A stretch of 64,000 nt of DNA from Methanomassiliicoccales archaeon (GCA_026394395.1 JAPKYK010000004.1:108542-172541), one strand, 5' to 3'. Shown: positions 1 to 9,171, numbered from the stretch's first letter. The notes: generated by a model from the sequence alone, not told the origin. A program made the numbers and translations.

Positions 1-1
1 T

Positions 2-1006
2 GACAAGGCGCTCACCACGCTGATACAATATCCAGAGGGGAAGGTGGGGGCTTTCACCATCCCCAACGGTGTGATGGTGATCGGTAACTATGCATTCTCC
101 TCCTGCTCACACCTGACCTCCGTGGTCATCGGAGACGATGTCACCACCATCAATATGCACGTGTTTGCCGAATGCATCAACCTGACCTCCGTGGTCATCG
201 GAGAGAGCGTGACGTCAATCGGAACCTATGCGTTCTTGGATTGTTATAAACTAACGTCTTTGACCATCGGCAACAACGTCACAACGCTGCTGAACTATGC
301 GTTCTGCTTCTGTACTTCCTTATCCTCCATCAAGCTCCCTGACAGCATCACCACCATTGGGCCGGGAGCGTTCTGGGGCTGTGCTGCCCTGACCTCTATC
401 GCGATTCCAAATGGCGTCACGACCATTGGCAACAATGCGTTCGCCGAATGCATCAACCTGACCTCCATCATGTTCATAGGGCTAGGAGCGCCGACCACGG
501 TCGGGGTCGATTGGATTATAGACACGGATCCTGGAATACAAGGTCACGCCTATGCCGCCTCGAACTTCCCCGCACCGGGAAACGATTTCCATGGATTGGT
601 GATGGGAACGGTCCTGTCCATACTACCTAGTGCACCCACCGGCCTCACCGCCACCCTGAACAACACCCAGGTCGTCCTGACGTGGAACGCCCCTACCCTA
701 GATGGAGGCGTTCCGATCAACGACTACCACTTGTACCGGTCCACGTCCCTCAACGGCACCTATGAACTGATAGCTGCGCCAGCAGGATTGAACTATATTG
801 ACGAGGACGTGGCCGACGGTCAGACCTACTGGTACAAGGTCAGCGCTTTGAACGCGAACGGGGAAGGAACTAAAAGCGCAGTCATCTCCATCGATGTACC
901 TGGCAGCTCAGCGAGCGACAGTACCATGTTGCTGATTGTGGCAGTGATCGCCATCGTGGCAGTACTAGGAGTCGTGGCGTTCCTGTTCCTGCATCGGAGG
1001 AAGTGA
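2..1006 (+). CDS. BspA-type leucine-rich-repeat surface protein, C-terminal part
   Basis: The reading frame is already open at base 2, and its first residues (DKALTTLIQYPEGK) match a stretch inside the paralogue at 4502-6970, so the gene begins left of the window. It shows about five repeats of roughly 23 residues with the BspA/LRR_5 pattern (LTSVVIG..VTTI....F..C). These are followed by a spacer ending in FPAPGNDFHGLVMG, one fibronectin type III domain (about residues 200-285 of the visible part), a hydrophobic helix and a terminal HRRK. I infer an exported protein anchored by its C-terminal helix with the repeats outside the cell. BspA-like proteins in other microbes act in adhesion; the ligand here is unknown. 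Confidence 0.85.
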   Translation, partial: DKALTTLIQYPEGKVGAFTIPNGVMVIGNYAFSSCSHLTSVVIGDDVTTINMHVFAECINLTSVVIGESVTSIGTYAFLDCYKLTSLTIGNNVTTLLNYAFCFCTSLSSIKLPDSITTIGPGAFWGCAALTSIAIPNGVTTIGNNAFAECINLTSIMFIGLGAPTTVGVDWIIDTDPGIQGHAYAASNFPAPGNDFHGLVMGTVLSILPSAPTGLTATLNNTQVVLTWNAPTLDGGVPINDYHLYRSTSLNGTYELIAAPAGLNYIDEDVADGQTYWYKVSALNANGEGTKSAVISIDVPGSSASDSTMLLIVAVIAIVAVLGVVAFLFLHRRK

Positions 1007-1066
1007 ACATCGCACGAACAAACCCTTTCCCAATTCCATTTTTTGATAAGACATGTATCGCCAATA

Positions 1067-1080
1067 CGTTATAAAAAAAT
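1067..1080 (+). promoter_or_regulatory. AT-rich TATA-like element in the gap after the first BspA gene
   Basis: The sequence GTTATAAAAAAATA stands out in an otherwise mixed gap between the BspA gene and the flavodoxin gene. It is far from the flavodoxin start. A second TATA-like TTATATTG at 1202-1209 is better placed, about 29 nt before the TTG start at 1238. No other feature is visible in the 1007-1237 gap. Confidence 0.3.
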
Positions 1081-1237
1081 AAAATGGAAAAGATTTTAAG
1101 CCGGTGCAAAAACACCCCTGATTGAAGCATCGTATCGATAAGCTGGCGTGGTCATAGTGCGTACCCCTCCAGCCTAACCCCATCGATATATCTCTAAAAC
1201 CTTATATTGCTCAATAATCGATCAGGGGAATGTTGCA

Positions 1238-1711
1238 TTGCCGATGAGATCTCTGTTGGTCCTGTTCTCATATCATCATCACAACACCGAAAAGGTCGCC
1301 AAGGTCTTCGCCGAGGTCCTTGGCGCGCAGATAAGGACGCCGGAGCAGACCGACCCCGGGGAGCTTCAGCAGTACGACCTGATAGGCCTCGGATCGGGGA
1401 TCTACGGCGGAGAGCATCACCAGGACCTGCTCGACCTGGTCGACAGGCTTCCCCAGGTCTTTGACAAAAAAGCGTTCCTTTTCTCGACCAGTTACGATAG
1501 AAGAATCGACCTGGTCCACTCGTCGCTAAGGAAAAGACTGGAATCGAAAGGCTACATCATCGTCGATGAGTTCAATTGTGGAGGTTTCAACACCCATAGC
1601 TTCCTAAAGTTGTTCGGGGGACTGAACAAGGGCCGGCCCAACCCCGAGGACCTCAAACGGGCGGAGGAGTTCGCCCAGGGCCTAAAACTAAAAATGCAGA
1701 CCCCCCCATGA
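1238..1711 (+). CDS. Flavodoxin family protein
   Basis: The protein of about 157 residues starts with a flavodoxin-type beta strand and phosphate loop (VLFSYHHHNTEKVAKVFAE). It continues with an alternating alpha/beta pattern and a central LIGLGSGIYGGEHH loop expected to hold the FMN ring. It probably carries electrons between redox enzymes in the cytoplasm; partners cannot be read from the context. I chose the TTG at 1238 because AGGGGA lies about 8 nt upstream; an in-frame ATG at 1244 is the alternative. The next gene starts about 70 bp downstream and is unrelated. Confidence 0.8.
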   Translation: MPMRSLLVLFSYHHHNTEKVAKVFAEVLGAQIRTPEQTDPGELQQYDLIGLGSGIYGGEHHQDLLDLVDRLPQVFDKKAFLFSTSYDRRIDLVHSSLRKRLESKGYIIVDEFNCGGFNTHSFLKLFGGLNKGRPNPEDLKRAEEFAQGLKLKMQTPP

Positions 1712-1779
1712 GATGGCGAGCGCGCCGCCTGCAACGTGTTTAAGATGTGAATAACAAGTCATTCACAAAGGGGGATAGA

Positions 1780-2619
1780 ATGGGAAAGTGGAGCAGGAGC
1801 GTCGCCTTAACAAAGATGAGCTTCCGGGTGATCCGCAAGGACAAGGAGATCCTGTTGTTCCCGGTGATGTCCGGGCTGGTATCGATCATCGTAATGGCCT
1901 CGTTCTTCGGTTCCTGGTTCTTCCTGAACGGCTTCGACATCGAAGGGATGCAGAACAATTACCTGCTCTACGTGTTCCTCTTCCTCTTCTATCTGGTCAG
2001 CTACTTCACGGTCATCTTTTTCAACGTCGCGTTGGTCGCTTGCTCGATGAAAAGATTGGAAGGCGGGGACCCCACGGTACGTTACGGCCTGGGCTTCGCC
2101 GCAGGCCGTTTAAAGGTCATCCTGAAATGGGCGCTCGTAGCGGCGACGGTCGGACTGATCCTAAAATCGATAAGCAGCCGGTCAGGCGCTATGGGGAAGA
2201 TCGTCATCGGTTTCATTGGAGCCGCTTGGTCTATAGCCACCTATTTCGTCGTGCCGGTCATCGCCTTCGAGGACGTCGGGCCCTTCCAGGCCATAAAGAG
2301 AAGCCTCGGGATCCTACGGGGGACCTGGGGCGAGGGCCTGCTCTCCAATCTAGGCCTGGGCCTGATCTTCTTTGCTCTGGCGCTTCTCGGCCTTGTGCCC
2401 ATCGTGCTCGTCATCATCTACGGCAGCCTGATGATGATACTGATCGCTATAGTGGCGGTCGTCCTGTACTGGGTGTTCCTGGGGGTGCTCTATTCCACCG
2501 CCTCCACGGTACTATTGACCGCCCTGTTCCGTTTCGCCACTACCGGCAAGGTGTCCGAGGACTTCCCCGAGGCGGTGGTCAAGAACCCCTGGACCGCCGA
2601 GCAAGCGGGCTGGAAGTAG
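1780..2619 (+). CDS. DUF6159 family multi-pass membrane protein
   Basis: The protein begins with a short basic segment and the sequence SFRVIRKDKEILLFPVMSG, typical of the DUF6159 family of archaeal and bacterial integral membrane proteins. About six hydrophobic helices follow, two of them in the stretch around ALALLGLVPIVLVIIYG. The biochemical role of the family is unknown. The ATG at 1780 has a strong GGGGGAT site 7-8 nt upstream and is preferred to the upstream GTG at 1747. The stop codon is TAG, which matters for judging the TAG-containing gene at 45688-46227. The next gene begins 73 bp later. Confidence 0.75.
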   Translation: MGKWSRSVALTKMSFRVIRKDKEILLFPVMSGLVSIIVMASFFGSWFFLNGFDIEGMQNNYLLYVFLFLFYLVSYFTVIFFNVALVACSMKRLEGGDPTVRYGLGFAAGRLKVILKWALVAATVGLILKSISSRSGAMGKIVIGFIGAAWSIATYFVVPVIAFEDVGPFQAIKRSLGILRGTWGEGLLSNLGLGLIFFALALLGLVPIVLVIIYGSLMMILIAIVAVVLYWVFLGVLYSTASTVLLTALFRFATTGKVSEDFPEAVVKNPWTAEQAGWK

Positions 2620-2692
2620 CCCGCTGACATTACGACGAGGCCATGCCAATCATTAATAACCCCACTCATCAATAAAATCCCAGGGGGTTCAA

Positions 2693-3181
2693 ATGGAGCG
2701 AGGCAAGACCATCCATTTGATACTGGTATGCGCGGTCGTGCTGTTGCTTGTGTTGAACGTTTTCCAGTTCATGATCAATTCCAACAACGATGGAGTGAAG
2801 CAGGAGGACGTCCCCGTTCAGATAGCGGACCTCAAGGGGGACGACTGGGTAAGCTTGGTCGGCGAGACGGTCACGGTCGAAGGGTATTATGTGAAGAACA
2901 ACGGTATGGGAATGCTGATCTCCGACCCCTCCCTGACCCAGATCAGACGAGCATTGAACACCTCGGAGCTCCTCCGGATTGACGCCCCGTTGCCCGATGA
3001 TGCGGTCCAATTCGGCAAATACCTGATCAAGGGAAAGGTGTTCGAATCGGCCAACGTGGACGAGAAGGTCTACCTCGGGACTGACAAATATACTTTGGTA
3101 CTGCTTCCGCTCGTCGACCCGCCCTTGTACGTCATCGACGTTCCGCTACTGATCCCGCCCGAACACTCAGCGACGAAATAA
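2693..3181 (+). CDS. Membrane-anchored N-terminal part of an interrupted caspase-like protease gene
   Basis: This is 162 residues: a basic N-terminus, one hydrophobic helix (about residues 8-27) and a beta-rich region (VSLVGETVTVEGYYV..., FGKYLIKGKVF) resembling an OB-like fold. It then has a proline-rich linker ending in PPEHSATK. It stops at TAA (3179-3181), and exactly the same frame reopens at once as the clan-CD protease domain. I infer that 2693-3946 was, or is in relatives, one gene for a membrane-anchored protease with an extracytoplasmic OB-like domain. The start ATG has AGGGGGTT about 6 nt upstream. Confidence 0.7.
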   Translation: MERGKTIHLILVCAVVLLLVLNVFQFMINSNNDGVKQEDVPVQIADLKGDDWVSLVGETVTVEGYYVKNNGMGMLISDPSLTQIRRALNTSELLRIDAPLPDDAVQFGKYLIKGKVFESANVDEKVYLGTDKYTLVLLPLVDPPLYVIDVPLLIPPEHSATK

Positions 3182-3184
3182 GCC

Positions 3185-3946
3185 GTGCTCATCAGTGGGG
3201 GAGTTTCGACAGAGGATGCCTGGCCATCGTTCTGGAACGACCTAGTGCTGGTCTATTCTGTCCTGGTCCAGAATTATAGCTATGATCCGGAGAACATTTA
3301 TGTTATCTACAACGACGGTGTAGGCGCGGACGGTCAGATACCGATCGACTGCTCCGCCTCATCCGCCTACGTTAGTACTATTTTGGACAACCTGGCCGAG
3401 GTCACGACAGCAGAGGACACGTTCTTCTTCTATGCTACGGACCATGGTAGTTGTGCACCAAGTTGGGGGAATGAGCCGAGCAACGACCAAGGAAATGATG
3501 AATACATCGCCCTTTGGCACGATAGCTATGTGGATGACCTACTGAACACAAAGCTCTATGATATCGACTGTGAAAAGGCCATCATCATCTTGGACCTGTG
3601 CTATTCGGGCGGTTTCACCTGGAACCTTCACGGGCATAGCAACCGAATCATCATGACCGCCTGCCTAGAAAGTCAGGGTGCGGTCGACAATCCTAGCATT
3701 CCGAACGGAGACTTCACCTACAACCTCATGAACGCGTTCAAAAATAGCTATTATGGGCTCATAATAGCAGACATGGATTTCAACGGCAAGGTCTCCGTGG
3801 CGGAAGCCTTCAATTACGCCGCGTATTACTCGGTCCCATATCAGACCCCGACCTACGACGACAATGGCGACGGTGTCTCGCACAGCGGCTTCATCCCTAA
3901 CGGTGGGGTGTCGGGCGACGGGATATTGGGGGACATCTACCTCTGA
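3185..3946 (+). CDS. Clan-CD (caspase/legumain C13-like) cysteine protease domain
   Basis: The 253 residues contain the two hallmarks of clan-CD proteases: the catalytic His motif in FYATDHGS (about residue 94) and the catalytic Cys motif in IIILDLCYSGGF (about residue 138). The domain opens with VLISGGV, the first beta strand of such folds. Its frame is continuous with the preceding 162-residue part and is separated from it only by a TAA. The GTG at 3185 has no ribosome binding site of its own, so independent translation would need reinitiation. I infer an exported or membrane-linked protease; the substrate is unknown. Whether it is still expressed is uncertain. Confidence 0.75.
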   Translation: MLISGGVSTEDAWPSFWNDLVLVYSVLVQNYSYDPENIYVIYNDGVGADGQIPIDCSASSAYVSTILDNLAEVTTAEDTFFFYATDHGSCAPSWGNEPSNDQGNDEYIALWHDSYVDDLLNTKLYDIDCEKAIIILDLCYSGGFTWNLHGHSNRIIMTACLESQGAVDNPSIPNGDFTYNLMNAFKNSYYGLIIADMDFNGKVSVAEAFNYAAYYSVPYQTPTYDDNGDGVSHSGFIPNGGVSGDGILGDIYL

Positions 3947-3962
3947 GCAGGAGAGGCATAGG

Positions 3963-4388
3963 ATGATGCCTTGGGAAGTCTACTCCCTCGATATGCGAGA
4001 GGAGATCAGGGCCTTCATCGAGATGGTGGCGAACCGAAGGTCGGCGCAGATCCTAAAGGTCATTCCCGACGTCGAGATAAAGCTGGCCATGGACGAATCG
4101 GGGCTGCGGTGCGCCCTGCAGGTGTTCAAGAACGGAGAACTGGAACGCCTGGAGTTCATCGAGTCGGAATCGACCGCCGGGCAGCTGAGATATTTTGACG
4201 ATTACATCGACGTGGGCAAGAGCATCGGGACCCTGGTCCTGTTGTTCCCCGAATCCAAGTTCTCCCGCGACATGGCCTCGGGGATCTATCAGAGCATCAT
4301 GAAGGAAGTGCGCGATAAAGCGGAACGCGAGGTGAGCTTCCAAGGGTTCGTCTATGATGACCGGGGGAACCTGAAGAAAGCAGAGTGA
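3963..4388 (+). CDS. Hypothetical protein, about 141 residues
   Basis: I do not recognise the family. The protein is soluble, with mixed alpha/beta composition and no signal peptide. Notable stretches are LEFIESESTAGQLRYFDDYI and SIGTLVLLFPESKF, and it ends in a charged tail. The ATG at 3963 has AGGAGAGG 6 nt upstream and starts 16 nt after the protease stop, so it may be co-transcribed with the split protease gene. An adjacent in-frame ATG at 3966 is possible. A T-rich stretch (ATTTTTTAC, about 4391) follows the stop and could end transcription. Confidence 0.6.
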   Translation: MMPWEVYSLDMREEIRAFIEMVANRRSAQILKVIPDVEIKLAMDESGLRCALQVFKNGELERLEFIESESTAGQLRYFDDYIDVGKSIGTLVLLFPESKFSRDMASGIYQSIMKEVRDKAEREVSFQGFVYDDRGNLKKAE

Positions 4389-4501
4389 GCAATTTTTTAC
4401 ATGATCGTGCATCGACTTTTTTAACAGCAAAGCATTAATTCCTCTTCCAAACAATGTTAATTTAACTCATTTTTTATTTAAAAGTGAGGGGGAAATTCAT
4501 C

Positions 4502-6970
4502 GTGGATAAGAGACTGGGGTCGTATGCGATACCCATGATTTTAGTGTTCATGCTGGTTATAGGTGGGTCCTTCATCGTTACTACGGATCCAGTGGACGCC
4601 GCAATAGAGGGGGATTATGAATACACAACGAGCGGAAGTCCTACCGTCGCAACTATCACTGGGTATACTGGTGCTGGGGGAGCGATCACTATCCCGGACG
4701 TATTGGGCGGCTATCCGGTCGTGGCCATCAATGATTCTGCGTTCTACATATGCTACTCCTTGACCTCGGTGGTCATCCCTGACAGTGTCAAGACCATCGG
4801 GAACGAAACGTTCTGTGGGTGTAATGCAATGACCTCTGTGACCATCGGCGACCATGTCATCTCCATCGGGAAAGAGGCGTTCAGATCATGCCACCATTTG
4901 ACCTCATTGATCATTCCCGACAGGGTCACTTCCATCGAGGACCGTGCGTTCGAAAATTGCTACGCAATGACCTCCTTGACCCTCGGAAGTGGCGTAAGGA
5001 TCATTGGATCAGGGGCGTTCACCTCTGATCCGCTGACCTCTGTGACCATACCCAGCGGTGTGATCTTCATTGGTGTTAATGCGTTCAGCAACTGCAACCT
5101 GATGACCTCGATAGATGTTGCCCCGAGCAACGTCAACTATGCTAGCGTCGATGGGGTGCTTTACGACAAGAACATAACCGCTCTGATCCAATGCCCTGCC
5201 AGCAAAATTGGGACGTTGACCATCCCCAGTAGCGTCACCTCGATCGGTAACTATTCATTCAATTATTGCTCCCTGAACTCCATCTTCATCCCCGACAGCG
5301 TCACTTCGATCGGGATGGGAGCATTTTACATGTGTAACCATCTGACCTCGATCACCATTCCCAGCAACGTTAGGACCGTCGGTTATAATTTGTTCTATTC
5401 CTGCTCAGCACTCTCATCCGTGACCTTCGCCTCGTCCAACAACCTCATTCGTATCGGGAGCAATGCCTTCGATCACTGCACCAACCTGACCTCGATCACT
5501 ATCCCTGAGAGTGTTTATTTCATCGATCAATATGCGTTCTCTTTCTGCACCAACCTGACCTCGATCATCATCCCCGACAACGTCACCTTCATCGGACCGT
5601 ATGCCTTCGATCACTGCACCAACCTGACCTCGATCACTATCCCTGACAGAGTTACTACGATCTATTCGCAAACTTTCAATTTCTGCACAAATCTGACGTC
5701 CGTGGTCATCGGTAATGGTGTCGTCGGCATATACTCCATGGCGTTCCGATACTGCTCATCAATGACCTCTATCACCATCCCCAGCAGCGTCAATGTTATC
5801 GGAGGATATTTGTTCCAATTCTGTTCCGCCTTGACCTCGATAATTTTCACAGGGCTTGTTGCCCCGACCTCTGTTGATGAGCATTGGGTGTTCGGTACTC
5901 TCGCAGGAATAAGAGGTCACGCCTACACCACCTCGAACTTCCCTGCCCCCGGTAACGATTTCCATGGGTTGATGATGGGTCTGAACATCCCCTTGACCTC
6001 TCCGGGCATTCCGAAGAAGCTCACCGCCATCGGGGGTGTCGCAAAAGTGTTCCTGACATGGTCTGCTCCTTCTGAAACTGGTGGAAGCAATATCACCGGT
6101 TATAACGTGTACCGGTCCCTGACATCCGGTGGCCTATACTCGTTGATATCCTCACCCTCGGAACTGAACTTAACCGATACAGGCCTGACAAATGGTCAGA
6201 TATACTGGTACAAGGTCAGTGCCGAGAACGCGATGGGTGAGGGCGCCAATTGCACCGCGGTCAATGCGACCCCGTCGTCTGTGATCACGGTCCCCGGAGC
6301 ACCGCAGAACCTTGCTCTGGATAAGGACAATAATACGGTCGATGTGACCTGGCAGGCGCCGATCAGTGACGGCGGGAGCACGATTATAGGCTATAGGCTG
6401 TACCGGTCGACCTCGGCCCATGGTATGTATGTTCTCATCGCCTCGCCCTCGGGCTTGAACTACACCGACACGGGGCTGGTCAACGGAACGTCCTACTTTT
6501 ACAAGGTCAGTGCCGTGAACGCCATCGGTGAGGGCGCCAATTGCACTGAGGTCGGCACCTATATCCATACGAACGAACCCACGGTCCCTGGGAACCCCGA
6601 AGGTCTTACGGCTATCGCCAACGACACCGAGGTGGTCCTGACATGGTCCGCTCCGATCAGTGACGGTGGAAGTCCGATAACCAGTTACCAGCTGTACCGG
6701 TCCACAACCTCTGACGGCACATATGCTCTGATAGCTTCGCCCTCGGGGCTGAACTTCACAGACACGGGGCTAACCAAGGGCCACACATATTGGTACAAGA
6801 TTAGCGCCTTGAACGCGGTCGGGGAAGGGGCCAATTGCTCTGCCATCGCCGTCGACATTCCTAGCGATAGTTCATCGAGTGACAACACGATGTTGATCAT
6901 CGGGGCAGTGATCGCTATCGTCGCAGTGCTGGCGATAGTGGTGTTCCTGTTCCTGCGTCGGAGGAAGTGA
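4502..6970 (+). CDS. BspA-type leucine-rich-repeat/fibronectin-III surface protein
   Basis: The protein of about 822 residues has an N-terminal signal peptide (hydrophobic core ILVFMLVIGGSFIV, likely cleavage near VDAA). About 17 LRR_5/BspA repeats of roughly 23 residues (about residues 45-480) follow, then three fibronectin type III domains (about 500-785), a single membrane helix and a terminal RRRK. The final repeat and the spacer FPAPGNDFHGLMMG match the paralogue at the left edge. I infer a C-terminally anchored surface protein, possibly for adhesion. The GTG at 4502 has AGGGGG 8 nt upstream and is chosen over the GTG at 4484. TATA-like TTTTTATTTAAAA lies at about 4469-4481. Confidence 0.85.
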   Translation: MDKRLGSYAIPMILVFMLVIGGSFIVTTDPVDAAIEGDYEYTTSGSPTVATITGYTGAGGAITIPDVLGGYPVVAINDSAFYICYSLTSVVIPDSVKTIGNETFCGCNAMTSVTIGDHVISIGKEAFRSCHHLTSLIIPDRVTSIEDRAFENCYAMTSLTLGSGVRIIGSGAFTSDPLTSVTIPSGVIFIGVNAFSNCNLMTSIDVAPSNVNYASVDGVLYDKNITALIQCPASKIGTLTIPSSVTSIGNYSFNYCSLNSIFIPDSVTSIGMGAFYMCNHLTSITIPSNVRTVGYNLFYSCSALSSVTFASSNNLIRIGSNAFDHCTNLTSITIPESVYFIDQYAFSFCTNLTSIIIPDNVTFIGPYAFDHCTNLTSITIPDRVTTIYSQTFNFCTNLTSVVIGNGVVGIYSMAFRYCSSMTSITIPSSVNVIGGYLFQFCSALTSIIFTGLVAPTSVDEHWVFGTLAGIRGHAYTTSNFPAPGNDFHGLMMGLNIPLTSPGIPKKLTAIGGVAKVFLTWSAPSETGGSNITGYNVYRSLTSGGLYSLISSPSELNLTDTGLTNGQIYWYKVSAENAMGEGANCTAVNATPSSVITVPGAPQNLALDKDNNTVDVTWQAPISDGGSTIIGYRLYRSTSAHGMYVLIASPSGLNYTDTGLVNGTSYFYKVSAVNAIGEGANCTEVGTYIHTNEPTVPGNPEGLTAIANDTEVVLTWSAPISDGGSPITSYQLYRSTTSDGTYALIASPSGLNFTDTGLTKGHTYWYKISALNAVGEGANCSAIAVDIPSDSSSSDNTMLIIGAVIAIVAVLAIVVFLFLRRRK

Positions 6971-7093
6971 ACAAGGTCCGCATAGTTCCCAACCGATAGA
7001 CGACGACAGATATCATGCTGGCCATACTCAGATGCGAGAGCATCCCTCTGCACCATTTCGATGTTCTGAAACGGTCAGCGCAAGGTCATCATC

Positions 7094-7121
7094 GTTTTCG
7101 TAGAGAGTTCGCCACGAAAAC
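7094..7121. other. Inverted repeat upstream of the BASS-type transporter gene
   Basis: GTTTTCGT (7094-7101) and ACGAAAAC (7114-7121) form a perfect 8-bp stem around a 12-nt loop, ending 29 nt before the ATG at 7151. It could be an operator or a leader hairpin. Nothing else is visible in the 6971-7150 gap. Confidence 0.35.
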
Positions 7122-7150
7122 CGTTAATCACCGTTCCGCCTTCAGGTGCC

Positions 7151-8050
7151 ATGGACCTCCGCCACATCCTCGGTAACAGCGCGGTCATGATGACGCTGTC
7201 CTTCATTATCGCTCTAGCGGTAGGGGGCTTCCCCAGCGGTATCGTCCTCACCAACAGCAACATCGCCATGATCTCGCTGATGGTCATGATGTCCTTATCG
7301 CTGACGAACTTGCGGCTGCGCGGGTTGAAGGTCACCGACCACGCCGTTCCTATCCGAAGGGCCTTCCTGCTCTCCATGGTCCTGGCCTCCGGAACGACTG
7401 TCCTCATGGCCTTCCTGTTCCAGGGGGACCTGCGGGCGGGCTGGATAATCGTGGCGGCCGTGCCGTCCGCCGTATCGGTCGTCCCCTTCACCTACCTGAT
7501 GAAGGGGGACCTGGAACCTACCTTGGTCTCCACAACGGCCCTGTACGTCATCGCCTTGGCCTTCACCCCCCTACTAACGCTCGTGTTCCTGGGGCAGGCC
7601 ATCGACGCGGTCTTGCTGCTGACCTACGTCGGCCTACTGATCCTGCTGCCGATGTTCGTTTCCCGTCCTCTGCGGAGTTTGAACATCAACCCGGAGAACA
7701 AGACGGCCATGATCAACATCGCTTTCTTCGTGCTCATCGTGGCCGTCGCCGGTCCGAACCGCCAGATATTCTTCGGCGACTGGGCGCTGCTCTCCGGGCT
7801 GCTGGCAGTAGCGGTGCTGAGGATCTTTGGCCTCGGGCTGCTCTGGAACTGGTACCTCCAGCGCAAGCACGTGCCCCGTGCGCAAAGAGTACCCGAGGTG
7901 CTGTTCTCGACGCACAAGAACACGGGAATGGCGGCGACGTTGGCCATAGCGCTCATAGGGCCAGCGGCCGCGGTCCCCGCCACGGTTTGCGCGGTGGTCG
8001 ACATCAGCTGGCTGATCTTCCTATCGCACCTGGTCTTCAAAAAAGAGTAA
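7151..8050 (+). CDS. BASS-like (bile acid:sodium symporter superfamily) membrane transporter
   Basis: The protein of 299 residues has about nine to ten hydrophobic helices. Its arrangement is reminiscent of the BASS/arsenite-permease superfamily: an early MVMMSLSLTNLRLRGL segment, a central AAVPSAVSVVPFTYLMKGD with polar residues inside helices, and a late THKNTGMAATLAIALIGP repeat-like segment. The family moves organic anions across the membrane, often with sodium. The substrate here cannot be predicted. The ATG at 7151 has AGGTG close upstream. It is monocistronic and converges with the gene at 8080. Confidence 0.65.
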   Translation: MDLRHILGNSAVMMTLSFIIALAVGGFPSGIVLTNSNIAMISLMVMMSLSLTNLRLRGLKVTDHAVPIRRAFLLSMVLASGTTVLMAFLFQGDLRAGWIIVAAVPSAVSVVPFTYLMKGDLEPTLVSTTALYVIALAFTPLLTLVFLGQAIDAVLLLTYVGLLILLPMFVSRPLRSLNINPENKTAMINIAFFVLIVAVAGPNRQIFFGDWALLSGLLAVAVLRIFGLGLLWNWYLQRKHVPRAQRVPEVLFSTHKNTGMAATLAIALIGPAAAVPATVCAVVDISWLIFLSHLVFKKE

Positions 8051-8079
8051 GGTAAAGTCTTTCCTTCGTTCCCTGGCCC

Positions 8080-9078
8080 TTACGACTGATCCGCGATCTG
8101 GCCAGCGTGGCCGTGGTCCACGACCGTTATGACCACGTTCCCTTTCTTGTGTCCTTGCTCGACATACCTGTGCGCCTCGACGATCTGCTCCAGCGGATAG
8201 CGCCGATCGATGACGGCCTTCAACTTACTCTCCTCAGCGAACTTCTTGATAAGGGCCAGGTCCTTCCTCTTCTTCCTCTTTGACCTTAAGGCCGTGGCCA
8301 TGAGCCTGGCCTTCTTCCGCCGGTCGATGAAAGTCCATATCAAGCTGACGAGGTCCTCGCGCTTGGGCAGCACCGTGAGATACACGCCCCCTCTCACCAG
8401 CGAGCCCTTGCAACGGGAGAACGTGGTCTTGCCCACCGTATCGTAGATGATGTCGTAGATTTCGCCGTTCTGGGTAAAGTCCTCTTTTGTATAATCGATG
8501 ACCTTAGTGGCCCCCAAGGACCTCACCAGTTCCAGATTCGCGGCGCTGCACACTCCTGTGACCTCTGCCCCGTAACATCTGGCAAGCTGCACCGCGGCAG
8601 TACCTATGGCCCCAGAGGCACCGTAGACGAGGACCTTCTGCCCGCTCCGTATCTTCCCTTTGACCGTAAGGAAAGGCAATGCCGTCATGGCGCCGCTGGG
8701 AACGGCGACGGCCTCATCATAGGTCAGGTTGGCCGGCATCAGGAACACCACTCCTTTCTCAGGCAGGCATTTGTACTCGGCGTAGGTGCCTCCCACCAAC
8801 TTGCTGACCCCGAGGACCTGATCGCCTATCTTGAATCGCTTGACGTCCTTCCCTATGGCCTCAATATCCCCAGCCAGGTATCTTCCTAGGATTCTGGGCT
8901 TCTTAGACTTCCTGTGGCCGTCGAGGCCCGATAGACCTCGTATCTCTATGTCCACTCGCGTTACGACCGTCGCATGTATCTTGATCAGGATCTCATCGTC
9001 TTGGGGAACGGGTTTCTCCTCCTCCTTCACTTGCAGAACCTCTGGTGGACCGTATTCAGTTAACACGACCGCTCTCAT
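8080..9078 (-). CDS. NAD(P)H:quinone oxidoreductase-like medium-chain dehydrogenase/reductase
   Basis: The protein of about 332 residues has the medium-chain dehydrogenase/reductase layout. It has an N-terminal GroES-like domain (MRAVVLTEYGPPEVLQVKEE) and then a Rossmann domain with GASGAIGTAAVQLA as the cofactor loop. The usual Cys/His zinc ligands of alcohol dehydrogenases are absent, so it fits the zinc-free zeta-crystallin/quinone reductase subgroup that reduces quinones or enones with NADPH. The ATG at 9078 gives the usual family N-terminus; a GTG at 9087 sits too close to the GGGGAG site but cannot be excluded. Confidence 0.8.
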   Translation of the reverse strand: MRAVVLTEYGPPEVLQVKEEEKPVPQDDEILIKIHATVVTRVDIEIRGLSGLDGHRKSKKPRILGRYLAGDIEAIGKDVKRFKIGDQVLGVSKLVGGTYAEYKCLPEKGVVFLMPANLTYDEAVAVPSGAMTALPFLTVKGKIRSGQKVLVYGASGAIGTAAVQLARCYGAEVTGVCSAANLELVRSLGATKVIDYTKEDFTQNGEIYDIIYDTVGKTTFSRCKGSLVRGGVYLTVLPKREDLVSLIWTFIDRRKKARLMATALRSKRKKRKDLALIKKFAEESKLKAVIDRRYPLEQIVEAHRYVEQGHKKGNVVITVVDHGHAGQIADQS

Positions 9079-9171
9079 CTGCTGCACTTTCTCCCCATCA
9101 AGCTTATATTTTCTTGTAAATCAAAACATACAAATAATACATGTAAACATATGGTGATAATGGTGATATAG

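Noticed and set aside
3179-3181. Pyrrolysine or selenocysteine as explanation for the in-frame stop in the protease gene
   Set aside because: The codon is TAA; pyrrolysine uses TAG and selenocysteine TGA.
4600-5900. DNA tandem repeat or CRISPR-like array in the BspA gene
   Set aside because: The periodicity is at protein level (about 69 bp per leucine-rich repeat) with diverged DNA sequence, and all units are coding.
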